Assembly (NCBI GenBank): GCA_903813345.2
Contig: CAIIXF020000006.1
Location: 496,001-560,000, forward strand
DNA: 64,000 nt
Reading direction: 5' to 3'
Source: Owenia fusiformis
Lineage: Eukaryota > Annelida > Polychaeta > Sabellida > Oweniidae
Positions within the stretch are counted from its first letter, which is position 1. The DNA is not shown here. More model-generated notes on the stretch are below. The model saw nothing but the letters and a program-made list of their open reading frames with translations, was not told the origin of the DNA and made no database searches.

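Overview
The window is animal nuclear DNA: AT-rich, with short exons bounded by GT/AG splice sites, many small foldback (MITE-like) elements and several minisatellites. The gene content (a giant twitchin gene, a BTB-PHR gene, an intronless RING gene, a nuclear tRNA-Pro array) and the repeat style suggest a marine invertebrate, perhaps a lophotrochozoan such as a brachiopod or mollusc. The species cannot be fixed from the sequence alone.

Most of the window (64000 down to 5377, minus strand) is the 3' half of one twitchin gene (UNC-22/projectin-type sarcomeric giant kinase). I reconstructed 58 exons whose splice phases all agree. They leave one uninterrupted frame of about 3,290 residues that ends at a TGA at 5377-5379. 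The order is 15 FN3 and 8 Ig domains, then a protein kinase with the HLDIKPEN catalytic loop, a regulatory tail, and five C-terminal Ig domains separated by Ser/Thr/Arg-rich linkers. The N-terminal part lies beyond base 64000. The introns also hold a candidate 15-nt microexon and a candidate alternative last exon that would give a form lacking the last three Ig domains.

Left edge (1-2126, plus strand): the 3' part of a BTB-BACK-PHR (BTBD-like) gene with an apparent one-base frameshift in the PHR domain. Bases 2127-5376 are intergenic or UTR and hold a composite repeat. Genes nested in twitchin introns on the opposite (plus) strand are a tandem array of tRNA-Pro genes and degenerate copies (47.5-49.8 kb) and an intronless RING-finger gene (55.6-56.7 kb).

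Repeats explain most remaining sequence. The striking pattern is that several tandem expansions sit on twitchin 3' splice sites: a 125-bp array (6.7-9.6 kb) copying the acceptor and first half of exon 57; a 2,384-bp duplication (14.0-18.8 kb) copying the acceptor and most of exon 52; 48-bp copies of that same acceptor; and a 39-bp, about 67-copy array (50.2-52.8 kb) that abuts the acceptor of exon 15, is nearly AG-free, and repeats a branch-point-like TTAAC. In addition there are at least six MITE-like families. Twitchin introns not listed separately show no gene or structure I can support.
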